Assembly: GCA_002286855.1 (NCBI GenBank)
Contig: NRSV01000005.1
Coordinates: 310,001 to 374,000, forward strand
Length of the DNA: 64,000 nt
Reading direction: 5' to 3'
Origin: Bipolaris cookei
Lineage: Eukaryota > Ascomycota > Dothideomycetes > Pleosporales > Pleosporaceae
Position numbers and translations under genes: made by a program. Positions 33,955-46,762 of the stretch are shown here, in pieces (position 1 is the stretch's first letter; the number at the start of each line of letters is the position of its first letter). The notes beneath the pieces are model-generated. The model ran no database searches, was not told the DNA's origin, and saw only the letters and a program-made list of their open reading frames with translations.

Positions 33955-34226
33955 GGCGATGGTGAGCGTGAAAGATGTCGTCGGCGAATGTTTTCAATTG
34001 CTTCCGATGGAGTCTGGAAACCCACGTGAGAGCGCGGGGGAGATTGTGGAGCTAATGGCTTGGCTGGAGCGCGACGCGAAGTGCAAGTGATTGCTGTAAG
34101 CCGTTGTTCTCGCTGGAAGAATCTACTGTGTACCAATTGTACAGCGTTTGTTTGTGGCCTGCTGTGTGCTTCACCAATAGTGAGAGTTCCAAGAATCCAT
34201 CTTTCCAGCCACGCCGCTTGTCTAAT

Positions 34227-36569
34227 ATGCCACCACGAGCACGCGGTGCCCAGCGAGGTAGGCGACAGCAACAGGCTCCGACAATATGTCTGTGCTAACA
34301 CACTATGCAGGTGCAGACACAATTCGTATACTCGTCGCTACAGATAGCCACGTTGGATACAACGAGCGCGATGCAGTGCGAAAAGATGATAGTTGGAGGA
34401 CTTTCCACGAGGTCATGTGCCTAGCCAAGGAGCACGATGTGGACATGGTACTGCACGCAGGAGACCTATTCCATGAGAACAAGCCGTCGCGGAAATCCAT
34501 GTTTCAGGTGATGCGTTCGTTGCGCATGAACTGCCTTGGAGAAAAGCCATGCGAGCTGGAGATGTTGAGCGATGCAAGCGAGAACTTCGGCGGCATGTTC
34601 GACCATGTCAACTACGAAGATGAAGACATCAATATTGCGATACCAGTCTTTGCCATTCATGGCAATCACGATGACCCTTCGGGTGAGGGTTCCTACTCTC
34701 CACTTGATTTACTGCAAGCGTCTGGATTTGTGAACTATTTTGGGCGTACACCGGAAGTGGATAACATAGCTGTCAAGCCAGTACTGCTCCAAAAAGGCCG
34801 TACCAAGCTTGCGTTGTACGGCCTGAGCAATGTGCGAGATGAGCGCTTGTTCCACACTTGGCGAGACGGCAACGTCAAGTTCTTCCAGCCCGGTACGCAA
34901 AAAGATGAATGGTTCAATCTCATGAGCGTTCATCAGAACCACCATGCGCATACTCCAACCAGCTATCTGCCTGAAAACTTCCTTCCCGAATTCATGGATC
35001 TTGTGGTATGGGGTCATGAGCATGAGTGCTTAATAGATCCGCGGTACAATCCTGAAATGGGCTTCCATGTCATGCAACCAGGTTCGTCAGTTGCGACATC
35101 TCTGATGCCGGGCGAAGCCGTGCCTAAACATGTGTGTATCCTAAGCATCACAGGTAAGGAGTTTACTACTGAGAACATCCGGCTGAGAACAGTGCGCCCT
35201 TTTATCATGAAAGAGATTGTTCTTGCGGAAGAAAGAGAGATCAAGCAGAAGGAGCTCTGGCGTGTTAGCGACAACCGTGCAAAGATTACACAATATCTAA
35301 ATCAAGTCATCGAAGGCCTCATTGAGGAAGCGAAACGAGACTGGCTCGAACTTCAGACAGATCGTGAAGAAGGTGACGATCTCGAAGTTCCGTTGCCGCT
35401 TGTTCGACTGCGCGTTGAGTATACCGCACCATCGCCTGGCGAATTTCATTGCGAAAATCCACAGCGAATCTCAAATCGTTTCATGAACAAGGTAGCGAAT
35501 GTCAATGATGTAGTCCAGTTTCATCGGAAGAAGAAACCAACAACCAGGGCTTTGAAGAACAACGCCGACGAACCAGACGAACAGGTGCTGGCTGAACTAT
35601 CAATTGACTCGATAAAGGTCGACAAGCTAGTCAAGGAATTTCTCACAGCACAAACCTTGACGATTTTGCCACAAAACTCATTCGGGGATGCTGTATCACA
35701 ATTCGTCGATAAAGACGACAAACACGCTATGGAGACTTTTGTCAAAGAAAGTCTCACAACTCAGTTGAAGCATCTAATGGATGCCAACGAAGTCGAGGAA
35801 GAAGAAATTGTCAAGGAAATGACAGAGTACCGCGAACAATTAGAGGATTTGTTTGCCTCAGGACAGCTGAAGAGGGTCCGTAAATCCAAAGTTAAACCAA
35901 GGCCAGATGGTTGGGACAGTGATTTTGAAGGTTCTTGGTTAGATCAACCTGGTGCTCTTATATGCTCAGATAACGAGGAAGAGAAGGAAGATGAAGAGGG
36001 CCTCGCCTCTATACCGACAAAGAAGGCCGCCCCGCGTGGCCGCGCAGAAGCAACCGGTACAACTCGTCAGACAGCCACAACTACAAAGAAAGCAGCACCT
36101 GCTGCCAAAGGTGATCGAGTCAAGAAGAAAGTAGTGGAAGAAGAGGAGGATGAGGAAGAAGATGACAATGATGTCATAATGCTTGATGACGACGATGACG
36201 AAGAAGACAGAGCAGAAGACCTATTCATAACATCACAGAAGAAAGCTCCTGCGAGAAAGCCCGCTGCAAAGCCTACAAAAACCCCAACACGAGCAAAGTC
36301 ACCAGCTAAGAAGACACCTACTACACGAGCCAAGGCGCCGGCCACGCAGACCAAGTTGAACTTTTCCCAAACACCAACACAGCGCAGTCAGATAACACGA
36401 CCTACTGCATCACGCGGAAAGAAGCCTGTGCAGCAGCCTGTAAGCATTCTTCGGCTAAATAATACGATATAAATATGCTAATGAGCCACAGAGCGATGAT
36501 GAGATCGAGTCTGATGACGCTTTTGAGTCGGCGCCTCCTGCAAGCACTCGTGCTACTCGCAGAAGATAG
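34227..36569 (+). CDS. MRE11: DNA double-strand-break repair nuclease Mre11
   Basis: This encodes the nuclease of the Mre11-Rad50-Nbs1 complex, which senses and resects double-strand breaks in the nucleus. It has three exons, 34227-34257, 34311-36439 and 36492-36569, giving 745 aa; the first intron is 53 nt with a GCTAAC branch site. All calcineurin-like phosphoesterase motifs are present: D-S-H-V-G-Y-N-E near residue 19, H-A-G-D-L-F-H-E-N near 63, H-G-N-H-D-D-P near 131, S-V-H-Q-N-H near 220 and V-W-G-H-E-H-E-C near 245. The capping domain follows. The C-terminal third has acidic tracts and Lys/Arg/Pro-rich segments, which are DNA-binding in relatives. The last exon ends S-T-R-A-T-R-R-R. The length is close to other fungal Mre11 proteins. 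Confidence 0.96.
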
Positions 36570-37423
36570 ACCAGTGCTCTCGGAGTTCAGGTAGCATGGT
36601 AAAGGTGATGGAAGAACCGAACAAGGATATATCACTTGTCGGAAATGGTCGCACAAAAGTGGTACGTTGTGTGGGGCGCATGTCATAGCGAAGGCGTTCA
36701 GGCGTTTGAGATGAGCAGACTGCACCTAGCTGGCAGATCCAGTGGGCTTAACTATGTGAAAGAGATATAGGGCGTTGTTAAATTATAGTGACTACGTGCA
36801 CTCTGTTCTCTCACTACAGGTTGTCCGCCTTGGTCAAAACTTCCGCGCTCTCTCACTCACGTGTGTTGCATATACAGCCGCCCTTTCCTCACCCACTGCG
36901 TAAGGTGGCTGCGCTCATGCCATCTCCACTGCCTCACAAGCCAAGCCCTCCCTCGCGAAGCCCTCCTTGACTAATTCATCTCTCGTCTCTTTCCTAATGC
37001 ATACCCCGATGGACTCGTCTATGGGTAATTGCGGTAGCATGCAAGCTATAACAACCTCGTCAACCGCCTATTCTCTTCTTCACCACAACACACACAAACG
37101 TTCTTTTTGGCTCCATCTTCTTGTTCCGTCCCGTCTTCTTTCGCATTGCTGCGTCTCGACTTTTTGGTTAGCCGTTGCTTCGCTCGTTGTTCACGTTGCT
37201 TCCACATCGATCAGCTTTGAGGTATGTCAACGCACTTCCTACTACAATGGCACACCTGTCTAGCAGCACGCTCAAGCATGCAAAATCGAAAGGCAATGCT
37301 AATGATGGAAAGATATTTTCACACCATCTCAACCTCTTTCAACTGTCCGGCTCGTTGTCTCCATTGGTCAAACGATACCGACAGCACACTCAGGTCAGCG
37401 GCTCCTCGCCGGCGATACCAATA
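36570..37423. other. Promoter and leader of the eIF4E-binding candidate
   Basis: No independent gene is supported in this 854-bp stretch. It is CT-rich from about 36800, like a fungal 5' leader. The frame upstream of the chosen ATG at 37424 is open back to 37175, including an ATG at about 37247, so a longer N terminus is possible. Confidence 0.45.
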
Positions 37424-40400
37424 ATGTCTCTCGCATACAAGGTGAATGAATTGCTTGCGCTGCGTGACTCAGTTTCGGAATCAGCTGTGTCGGTGGAGAA
37501 GTTTCCTGATGAGGATGTAATCAGAGGTCGGTGCTGGTCATGCCCTTCTTCATCTCTCACCTCTCACCGTTCACACTCCCCACACAAAAAATCTAGTCTA
37601 CTACAAAAGCTCAATATTCCTTGAAATATATGAATGTCTATATCATCACCACCTCAACTCCGCATACCTCCTTCCGCCGTCGGCCGTTGTCTTTATCTCT
37701 GTACTTGCTGTACATATGGACAAACACTGACACGCTTCCCTTTAGAACACGTTCTGCGTCCATCGGCATCGGCAGCAGCAAATTTAAACAGCAGATTGTC
37801 GAACAGAAGCCTGCGGGTTCCTCCTACGACGACTCCCGTTCCGCTCGGATCTCACAAGAGGCCATCGCCTACACCATCATTGAAGCGAGGAAAAGCCGAG
37901 AAACTTCTTAAGGAGCACGGCAGTCCACCTGGTTTACGAGTGACTGCAGGAGGCAGAATTGTTCCCAGCGACCTTCCCCCACTTGGCACAGCTCGATACG
38001 GCGACACCGCGTACCGGCCGCAACAACCGTTGCGAGTCGCTCCGGGCAACGTCATGCCAATGCAAGCCCCGTCTAACGGCAATAACACTGCACGGATTGA
38101 GATTATTGGTGGCCAGCCTGTCATCTTCGTCGGCGATCGCATGTTTGCACTCCCGGCAGTTAGCACGACCAGCTCTACACTGCCTCCTAGTGGCTCTGCC
38201 GTTATGGATCCAGCAATCAAGCGAGGCCCTGGCCTATCTACATCAGCTAAACATGGTACCACGCCGAGCGCTTCTCCTGGACCGCTAAGTTCTAGTACTC
38301 ACACTCCATTTGCTGGCATTGACCTTGCTACGCTCAAGGCACAACAGACCATGAAGAAGCAAGAGCTCCGAACTGTCGAGCAGACCGAAGTGCTACAATC
38401 GAGCCACCAGAGCGACGCATGGCGAGCAGGTATGATCGAGAAGAAGCGCTGCCTTATTGTCGAACTCGATGCCCTCAGGAAGCACATATCAGCACTGGAG
38501 ACGGATGCCATCACAGCACAGCCCGGTTCCTTCTCCACCACAGTCGGCACGTCCACAGCACCCGTCCCCTCATTTGGGCTCCAGAACCAACAGCCGTTTG
38601 CTCCTGCAATGCATCCCTTCGCTACTGGCAATCAATATGCACCCATGATGATGTATCAACCGCAGCCGCAGCCCTATAGTGGCTTCCCCAGCTTCCCCAC
38701 AGTGGAGCCAGCAGCATTTGTACCAAACACAGCTAATCCACATGCACCGCACTCTCCTCCAGAATCAGCCAACCGCCGTTCTTGTGCCATTGAGATCAAG
38801 CCTCCACCTCCAGAAGAGGTCAAGAAGCCTTCATCTCTTAACCCGAAGAGCCCCACCTATGAGCCAGCTGCTAAATCCAGTGGCATGCAAGAAACTGTAC
38901 CGCCTACGCCTTCGCCAGAGAAGTCATCGCCTTGGCATGTCCAAGAAGCCTCAGAGCCCAGTAAGCACGATAGTGGAGCACCGACCCGAAAGCATAGTGT
39001 ATCCAGCGTTGATACCATGGATTTCTTCCCTATCAATACACACGAGCACTCTTCTACACGAGTAGCGCCACCGAGCAAGGACACCAACCAGTCGACTGAG
39101 ACCCATGCTGCTCCATTGACACCAGAGAAACATTGGCCTGCTAGCCCATGGAATGAAGGGCACTCAGATCGCGCTGGCAAGCATGAGCCCGCGCCCAAGC
39201 TTACCTCATGGCCAGAAGCATTTGGCAAACAGCCTTCACTGTCCTCCATGCGACAGAGCACTGCGAACCAGTCCTTGTCGGCCCCAATGGAACGTACACC
39301 AGGCATGGGCACAAGCATAGCCAGGACTGCTCGGAGCAGTAATGCAGTCTCGCGGGTGAACTCGGCCCAAAACAGTAGTACCGGCCAGAGCTGGAAGCTC
39401 TCTGACAAGCCCGTCGTGCACGTTCCAAGCACATATCAAGAAGGCTACCAGGCTGGCTACGATCACGTTGGCATTCCGGATAGTCCGGATGTGCTGCAAG
39501 GCTATATTCAAGGTCTCCTGCATTTTCTCACGGACGAAACCAAGAAGCGCCAAGCCGAGTACCAACGCAGTGTCAACTCTAGTACTCCTTCACTCAGAGG
39601 ACTGGTTGCTGGATCCTTACCTCACGATTCTTCTTGTGGTATCGATGTGAATTGCAACGGCTTTGGTGGTAGCCAAGAGAATGTTCGGTTGTCAAAGCCC
39701 AGCCTGAGTGACGATGCTCGTCGGGATTTCGGACCTGGCTCCCAAGGAGACGTCCAGGGAGGACTTGTCCCGTACAAGATGAGTAATGAAGTGATGAAGG
39801 GTTCACAGCAGCGTATCGTCTCAGGCGCGCGTTACCTTGAACCCCCTAGTCTTTTCCCACTGAAAATGGCATCTGGACATGGGCAAGCTATGGCTCCAAA
39901 CACTCAGAACGATGCGAGCAAGGGGATTCGGGACAAAGGCATTGTATTCCGTGCAGACCCACAGTCGAACGGTGGAACGCCACAGCAGTTCTTGGGTATC
40001 CAGGTGCAGAATCGCAACTTGGGCACACCATTGACCATGCAACGCTACTACACTACGGCCAAGGAACAGGGCTTTCAAGAGCTTGGTAGGTATGGCGCAC
40101 CTTCTGGTAAGGCTTTTGCTAACTTTGGGTTAACAGGACTGGATGGAGCTATGGATGACCTTGCGGAGATGATCAACGATACGCATATTGACGACGGTGG
40201 CAGGTCTGTAGTGGGGGAGATCCCACCTGCCGAGACAGCTAACACTATGGAATACGAGGAGAGCTATGCATCCTGTTTCAAGTCATCGAGCGGCAAAGGC
40301 AAGCAGAAGGCAGCGTCTTCGCCAACCAAGACAACTGACACGGAGCGCGAGACTGTGACATCGTCGCGTACAAACACTCCTGGATCGCCCAAGAAGGCCG

Positions 40401-40594
40401 GAGAGCATTCACCGGCAAAGGCAAAGCTGGAGCAGGTGACGAACAAGTTCCGGCGTGGCAAGAAAGACGACGTTCGCACCATGTCGCCTGACGAGAGGAC
40501 GAAGCGTTCAGAGAAGTGGCGCCAGCGCTTCCAGCAACTCAAGAGGACCGAGATGGAGGAGATTGAGGTGCACCGTAGGAACTCGCGCACTTGA
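37424..40594 (+). CDS. Large disordered protein with an eIF4E-binding-type motif
   Basis: I do not know a named orthologue. The gene has two exons, 37424-37526 and 37746-40594, with a 219-nt intron. Splicing joins F-P-D-E-D-V-I-R-E to H-V-L-R-P-S-A-S-A and gives 983 aa. The first residues read M-S-L-A-Y-K-V-N-E-L-L-A-L-R-D-S, containing Y-x4-L-L, the canonical eIF4E-binding motif, in a setting like 4E-T and other 4E-binding proteins (YxxxELLxLR). The rest is mostly low complexity, rich in Ser, Pro and Gln, with a short coiled-coil-like segment near residue 215 (LKAQQTMKKQELRTVEQTEV) and a conserved-looking helical segment near 605 (DSPDVLQGYIQGLLHFLTDE). The C terminus is basic and ends in a charged helix. 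A role in translational repression or mRNA decay is inferred. Confidence 0.8.
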
Positions 40595-41833
40595 GGGCTC
40601 GTCGAATTTGAGCTCTTTGTCGAATATGGCTAGATAGGCTGGAAGCTATATTGCCTGACTCTGGCAAGTCTTGGTCAGTGGCGTATGGGTACAGGGTGGA
40701 TATGTGTTTATTCAACAGCCAGGTAGTGCAGTTTGCATTGCAATTCTACTTGGTAGTTTTTCTTTCTCTCAGGGTATCCAACAAGGAGGACTGTATGTGG
40801 ATGGCAGACGGCAAGTGGGAAGTGGAAAGGAGAGTAATTGCACGTCGTCTTGTGACTCAGGCCTTTAGCAGTTAGATTGTATAGGAGGGCAGGCATTGTA
40901 TGGTTAAGTAGACAGTATAGTCAGCCGTATAGGCAAACAGAATAATGTAATGTAATGCCTTGATTATGGTTATGGATGGATGAGGAGGCTATGTTCAAGT
41001 GAAGTCAGGCGGAGGGAAGGAGATGGGACTAATATGCTATGCACTGCCGACGTAATACTGTACGGTGGTGGGCCGGGGCCGAACGATGGACTAGGCCCAA
41101 AGGGGAGGGTCTAGAACGGATTGGCCCTGGACGCGGTAGAGGAACAGTGATCGGATGCGTTCATGGATGTGGGAGGCAACGTCAGACATCTTGTTTGGGG
41201 GATGACACGGGCAGGCAGGTGGTGGCAGCGGTGGCAGCGGTGGAGGCGGTGCGATAACGTGCGCGAGGGAAAGGCACGGATAGCATTGCTGATAAATGGC
41301 GGTGCTGGAAGCATGAACGGACGATTGGGGGAATGCTTGGAAATACACTGGCCGCGCGGTAGTAGTCGATAGTCCCCACTGGCCCTTGCCCACCGGCCCA
41401 TGATTCGCCGCCCTCGCCTCTGCGTGTATCCGGCACGGCTCTGGCTTCCCAACCTGCCCATACTCTAAGTAGCCCTGCCTGCCCTGTCCTGTCCTGCTGT
41501 ACCCTGCCCTCCACTTCCGCCTCTACCTCCACCTCTCCCTTCTCTTCGCCCGCTGCCCCTGCGTGGTAGTCAATTGTCTTCGCTGCTTGTTTGCCCAGCC
41601 AGCCCCTTGCGCCCCACTGCCAGCGTCCTTCTTTGCCAACTCCCGCTCGACGCTCCAGCCACACACATCGCGATCCCGGCATCTTGACCTTTCCCGCCGT
41701 GCCATGGCCCACTGACCGTTAAACGCGCAACCGTATACTCCCTGAGTCCCCGTCTCCGCCTCACTAGCTGCCATCTGCTAGGCATAGCACTCGCCTGCTG
41801 CGCATTTTCCATCCTTCCTATCCTCCCACGGCT
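40595..41833. other. Intergenic region and NRC-2 leader
   Basis: This 1.24-kb stretch between two plus-strand genes has no supported gene. The last about 400 bp before the kinase ATG are strongly pyrimidine-rich, typical of a long leader for this gene. A GGTGGCAGC repeat occurs near 41220-41245. Confidence 0.5.
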
Positions 41834-43952
41834 ATGACGCAGCTTTTCAACTCGTCTCCATCAAGCCACTCCACCATGACCGAGAAACGCACCTTTTCGG
41901 GCAAGGCCCTGTCCACCAACAAGTCGGTCAATGGAAAGGACGGCCAGGTCTCGCAGCGCATCAAGAACTTCTTCCGCATCAACAGCAGCAATGACGCCCA
42001 GAAGCTCTCCGACGATGCCACGGGCGGTGCCCCAAACAGCAAGAACGAGAAATCGGGCTTCCGCCAGTCACGATTCATCCCGCATATCACTCGCAACCGC
42101 TCTCAGACTATCGCCAGCGAAGGCAATCCCCTCGACGACGGCCTCTCGCCCACCGCCCACGCCAACCCGTATTTCGCCCACCAAGGTCCCCCTGCCCTGC
42201 GCCATCACAACGACGGCAGCGTGCCCCCATCTCCCACAGATGCACAAGCCATACCCAAAACACAAGTGAATGGTGGCAACGGTCCCGAGGGTGATCATGC
42301 AACGACGGCTGGAAAGGAGGAATTGGCAAGGAAACTACGGAGGGTAGCTTCTGCTCCCAACGCTCAGGGCTTGTTCTCATCTGGCAAGTCTAACGAAAGA
42401 CCGCAGACCGCTGAACTCGGCAAGCAGCCCGTCCTACACCACCCGAACTCATCCACACTGAGTATGGTTGAAACGCACTCGCAAGACTCGACCTACCTTC
42501 TACCTAGCGACGCCAGCAAGCCTATACCATCCCCGGGCCAGATTCGACAGTCTGTAGCTTTCAGGAGGACCTATAGCTCGAATTCCATCAAGGTTCGGAA
42601 TGTTGAGGTCGGCCCGGGCAGCTTCGACAAGATCAAGCTGATTGGCAAGGGCGATGTAGGAAAGGTCTACTTGGTGCGGGAGAAGAAGTCTAGCAGGCTT
42701 TATGCTATGAAAGGTACGGTACACATTTGTTGTTTCGGAATCCATATTTACAACCTCTAGTGCTGAGCAAGAAGGAGATGATCAAGCGAAACAAGATCAA
42801 GCGTGCGTTGGCCGAGCAGGAAATCCTGGCAACTAGCAACCACCCATTTATCGTTACTCTATACCACTCTTTTCAATCTGAAGACCATCTCTACCTCTGC
42901 ATGGAATACTGCAGTGGCGGTGAGTTCTTCCGCGCTCTGCAGACACGACCAAATAAGTGTGTTGACGAGGATGCTGCGCGGTTCTACGCTGCTGAGGTTA
43001 CGGCCGCATTGGAGTACCTGCACTTGATGGGCTTCATCTACCGAGACCTGAAGCCAGAAAGTAGGATCAGTTTTGCCTCCCTTCGAAAAAGACGGTGCTG
43101 ATTTCCCCTAGATATCCTCCTCCATCAGTCCGGCCATATCATGTTGTCAGACTTTGACTTGTCGAAACAGTCGGACACTGGCGGTCGCCCAACCATGATT
43201 CTCAGCGGCCGAAGCGGTACTTCGTCGAATAATCTGCCAACGATTGACACCAAATCTTGCATCAACAATTTCCGAACCAATTCATTCGTTGGCACTGAGG
43301 AATACATTGCGCCAGAAGTTATCAAGGGCTGTGGACATACAAGTGCGGTTGACTGGTGGACCCTTGGGATTTTGATTTACGAAATGTTGTACGGAACTAC
43401 ACCCTTCAAGGGCAAGAACCGTAACGCGACTTTTGCAAACATCCTTCGTGACGAGGTACCGTTCCCAGAGGGTTCTGGTGCACCGCAAGTGTCAAAGTAA
43501 GTTTATGTACAGATCGTGTTTTGTGCCCTTTGCTAACATCGGGTAGTCTTTGTAAAGCCATTATTCGCAAGCTGCTCATCAAGGATGAGACCCGTCGACT
43601 CGGTTCACGCGCTGGTGCCTCGGATATCAAGAGCGCGCCATTCTTCAAGACCACGCAATGGGCGCTACTGCGCCACATGAAGCCTCCTATTATTCCCCAC
43701 CAAGGCCAAGGCATAGAAACGCCCAATTTCCGAAACGTCAAGGAGTCCCAGAGCGTGGATATCGGAGCTGCGAAATCCAAGGGTGTGCCGCTAGACTCTG
43801 GTCTTGCTACACCCATGGGTGAAGTAGCAGATCCATTTGAGGAGTTCAACAGTGTCACCCTTCACCACGATGGGGATGACCACCATGACCACCATCACGA
43901 CTACAGCGAATCTGGACACTCTGATTACTCGCAAACCAACTCACATCGATAG
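41834..43952 (+). CDS. NRC2: AGC-family serine/threonine kinase, NRC-2/Fpk1 type
   Basis: This kinase is orthologous in type to Neurospora NRC-2 and yeast Fpk1/Kin82, which control flippases, membrane asymmetry and polarised growth. It has four exons, 41834-42713, 42761-43060, 43112-43496 and 43547-43952, giving 656 aa. The first about 250 residues are disordered and Ser-rich. The kinase domain begins with F-D-K-I-K-L-I-G-K-G-D-V-G-K-V-Y. It has the catalytic loop Y-R-D-L-K-P-E-N, D-F-D-L-S in place of D-F-G (typical of this AGC subgroup), an activation-loop insertion, then F-V-G-T-E-E-Y-I-A-P-E-V. The C-terminal tail has the W-A-L-L-R-H segment, a D-P-F-E-E-F motif and ends in a His/Asp-rich stretch. 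A second in-frame ATG at 41879 is possible. Confidence 0.95.
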
Positions 43953-44753
43953 GACGAGTGGTGATTTGCACACTTCAGATAGGGTCTTTTAAGGGAGGCC
44001 ATTTATATCCAATACTCTTCTCGACTCTGCTCGTTTGTTTTCGACGTATCATAGAAAAATGAGTATCTTTCATGTCATTGGCGTTTCCAGGGTACTACCT
44101 TTTTTTTTCTGTCATTCGAGCATATTTCTTTTCGACTTTTCAAGCCAGCATTTTTCCAGCTTCAAAATCTTCTCGGCGTTGTTTGTTTGTGTTTTAGGGG
44201 CATGGGTGTCGAGGGACATGAAGTACAACAGTAGGCAGCTTGGACAACGGGCTGCAGGATGATATTGACTGGGTTTGTGATTTCAGGAAGAGAGAAATCA
44301 ATCACAAGACTTATTTTTCTGCATAATTTGAATGCAAATTGAATTGTGACCCTTTAAGACGAATAGTATGTCCTATATATGATGAAAGGTACATGTGCAT
44401 GGACCACTTCGGAGTTTGCGGGGAAGACGCGACAGTCGATTCGCATACTCCTAACGCGACGAGGATTCAACCAGAGTAGTTTGCATCGCAACACAGACAC
44501 TTTACTGGGAATAGGTAAATTTGTGGATTGATAGGGAGGCTATCACATATACACAGCTATCCCAAAGCGCAGCTTCCCCTCTTCAAGCATCCCAACCATC
44601 GCACCCACGCCGACCCCACCACCAGAGCACACACGTGCGATCCCTCACGTTCCCCTTGCACATCACAAACAACAGACCCTGCTACGGACACTACCGAAGA
44701 AACGAAACACAAAACACCCAAACAACCCCTGCTTTTTGCTCAACAAAGAAATA
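43953..44753. other. Intergenic region
   Basis: This 801-bp stretch holds the 3' end of the kinase transcript and the DAD3 promoter. No gene or repeat is seen. Confidence 0.55.
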
Positions 44754-45157
44754 ATGGCATCAATCGACCCTCAAGACCCAAACTTCGCCGACGACGAAGA
44801 AACTCTCACACCACTCGAACAAGAGGTATTGGATGAATACGCGCGATTACTTGAGAATTTGAATACGGTATGCCTATCCCCTCATTTCTCCCTCCCCTCC
44901 CCTATTCCCTCCCTTCCTTCATCCAATAACACGCAGTTGCTGATACTCTGCAAAAACAGATGTCCTCCCTCCTCCTCACCCTCTCCAACAATCCCAGCGC
45001 CGTAATCCTAGATGGTCTACGCGGCCTTGAACGGAAGACTTCGCTTGTATTCACGTTGCTGAAGGCGAGTGTGTATAGTATAGTGCTGAACCAGCAGATT
45101 GAGACGGATGGCGGGGAGGGGCTTGGGGAGGAGGGAGGTGGAGTAGATGATATGTAA
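44754..45157 (+). CDS. DAD3: DASH/Dam1 complex subunit Dad3
   Basis: Dad3 is a small subunit of the fungal-specific DASH (Dam1) ring, which couples kinetochores to spindle microtubules. It has two exons, 44754-44867 and 44960-45157, with a 92-nt intron, giving 103 aa. The conserved text is L-T-P-L-E-Q-E-V-L-D-E-Y-A-R-L-L-E-N-L-N-T, then N-P-S-A-V-I-L-D-G-L-R-G-L-E-R-K-T, then LVFTLLKASVYSIVLNQQIE. The C-terminal acidic Gly-rich tail is short. The order and length match fungal Dad3. Confidence 0.93.
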
Positions 45158-45412
45158 GGGAAAAGGGATAGTACGAGAGGATGGAAGAAATATGATACCC
45201 AGAATGAATGAATTATAAGGATATGGCGATGTATACAGATAAGGAGGCTCGGGTGTAGAGGGATTGGAAAAAAGGTTGCATGGTATGATATACACAAGAT
45301 TTCTTCTACAAAACGCTATGTGCGCACTCATACCGCCCAATGCTTATGCGTATGGTACATTTGTCCCCATTCTTTCCCCTCTTTACATTGGAATATTCAT
45401 ACACGGTGTCAC

Positions 45413-46762
45413 CTAGTGTATGGAGCCTCCATAGTACACCTTGCGTACATCGACTAGCTTCTTACCACGTGCTCTGGCAATCTCGTCGGGCAGCTTCTGG
45501 CTGGTGAGAGCTTCCCAAGTAGCCTTGATGACGTTCATTTTGTTTCTTGAGCGGGGAGTTTTGGCAGAGAGGTCTTGGAGGCCGGCTGCGCGGGCGAGCT
45601 CGAAGATGAGATGTTGGACGCGAAGACCGAAGCCTATTTTAATTGCATGATTAGCGAAACTGGCTCGGAAGTATATAGGTCACTTGAAATATTTCTACGA
45701 CTGAATAAACTTACCTGGTGGTCTTGAAAAAAGCTGCACCTTTGTCGCGCCAACCTTCTTCTCCAAATCCCCAAATGTCGTCCTGTTCTCGTACCGTGGT
45801 ACAGGCCTCATGTTCCTAATCGCACTCATGACACTTTGTTTTCTGCCTTCTTCGGGTTCGACGGATTTGCCTTCTCCCACACCTAGTAGACCGTCTTGGT
45901 TCCCCGCAATGGTGAGATAGTATAAACTCCTAATCTTGCCCATGCGTGTCTGGTTCGTAACACCGTGAACAACCAGTGTCTTGACTCTGATGCTGCGCAA
46001 TTTTTGCTTGTCCCAACCCAGGTATTGCAAAAGGCGCTTCTGTCGAGGATCCTCCTCCTCTTCGGTGGAGAGTCGGCGGGTTTGGCGTGCCATGCGGTTT
46101 TCTACCCGGGGTAGATCGGGTGCAATTACAGAGTGACGTTCGTCGCCGAGCGCCTGGAGTGCGGCGGGGTTATTGGATGTATATGTTGCGCGTGGATCAA
46201 GGGCAGCCTGGGTAATTGCCGCATCCATGGCGTTTTGCAGGCCCGGGTCGTCCTCTGGTATACCGTCTGGGTACATTTTTGCCAGGTTCTCCGATGCGAT
46301 ACGGGAAATATTCTCATCTCGTTCCACCTCGTTGGCAACCCGAAATGTCTTTGGCCCCTCGATGTCATCTCCAGTCAGCTTCTCAGGTCGGTCGGTGACT
46401 GGATCGACTTCCGCAAGATCGTCTTCGTAATTGAGGCGCCAGAAATCGGTTCTCCGCTGGCCCTGCGTAAGGACATCCCGCGCATCAATCGTAGTCTCTG
46501 CGGCTTTGATGGCGGCGATTTGCGAGGGGGTGTATTTTTTCTCGAGGAGCTCTGTTTCCGAGGTGTCGTATTTTGGGTACTCGGTCTCGGCGGCCTGGTT
46601 GAGAAGCTTGAGTTCGTCTGCCTTTATTGACGGGTAATGCGGTCGCTTCTTGCGGGCCTGCCGCGATGCGGAGGCGTGGAAAGTGCGTTGCGGAGGTGGT
46701 TTAGGAAGGGTTGTTGAGGCTGCCTTGGTAAATAAACATCTTGCGGGGCGACAGACGCTCAT
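45413..46762 (-). CDS. MRPS5: Mitochondrial small-subunit ribosomal protein uS5m
   Basis: This is the mitochondrial ribosomal protein S5. It has two exons, 46762-45715 and 45633-45413, with an 81-nt intron, giving 422 aa. The N terminus M-S-V-C-R-P-A-R-C-L-F-T-K-A-A-S is basic and hydroxylated, and RTFHASASRQARKK follows, as in mitochondrial targeting signals. The double-stranded RNA-binding-like S5 domain begins near residue 270 (T-L-V-V-H-G-V-T-N-Q-T-R-M-G-K-I-R-S). The second exon completes the C-terminal domain: G-F-G-L-R-V, then a helix with A-R-A-A-G-L-Q-D-L, and ends V-Y-Y-G-G-S-I-H. A longer open frame runs upstream to 47101, but that part overlaps TRM2 on the other strand and is not likely translated. 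Confidence 0.92.

Noticed and set aside
36788..37420. Separate small genes in the leader of the eIF4E-binding candidate
   Set aside because: The short frames overlap one another, lack protein-like motifs and lie in CT-rich sequence typical of a 5' leader.
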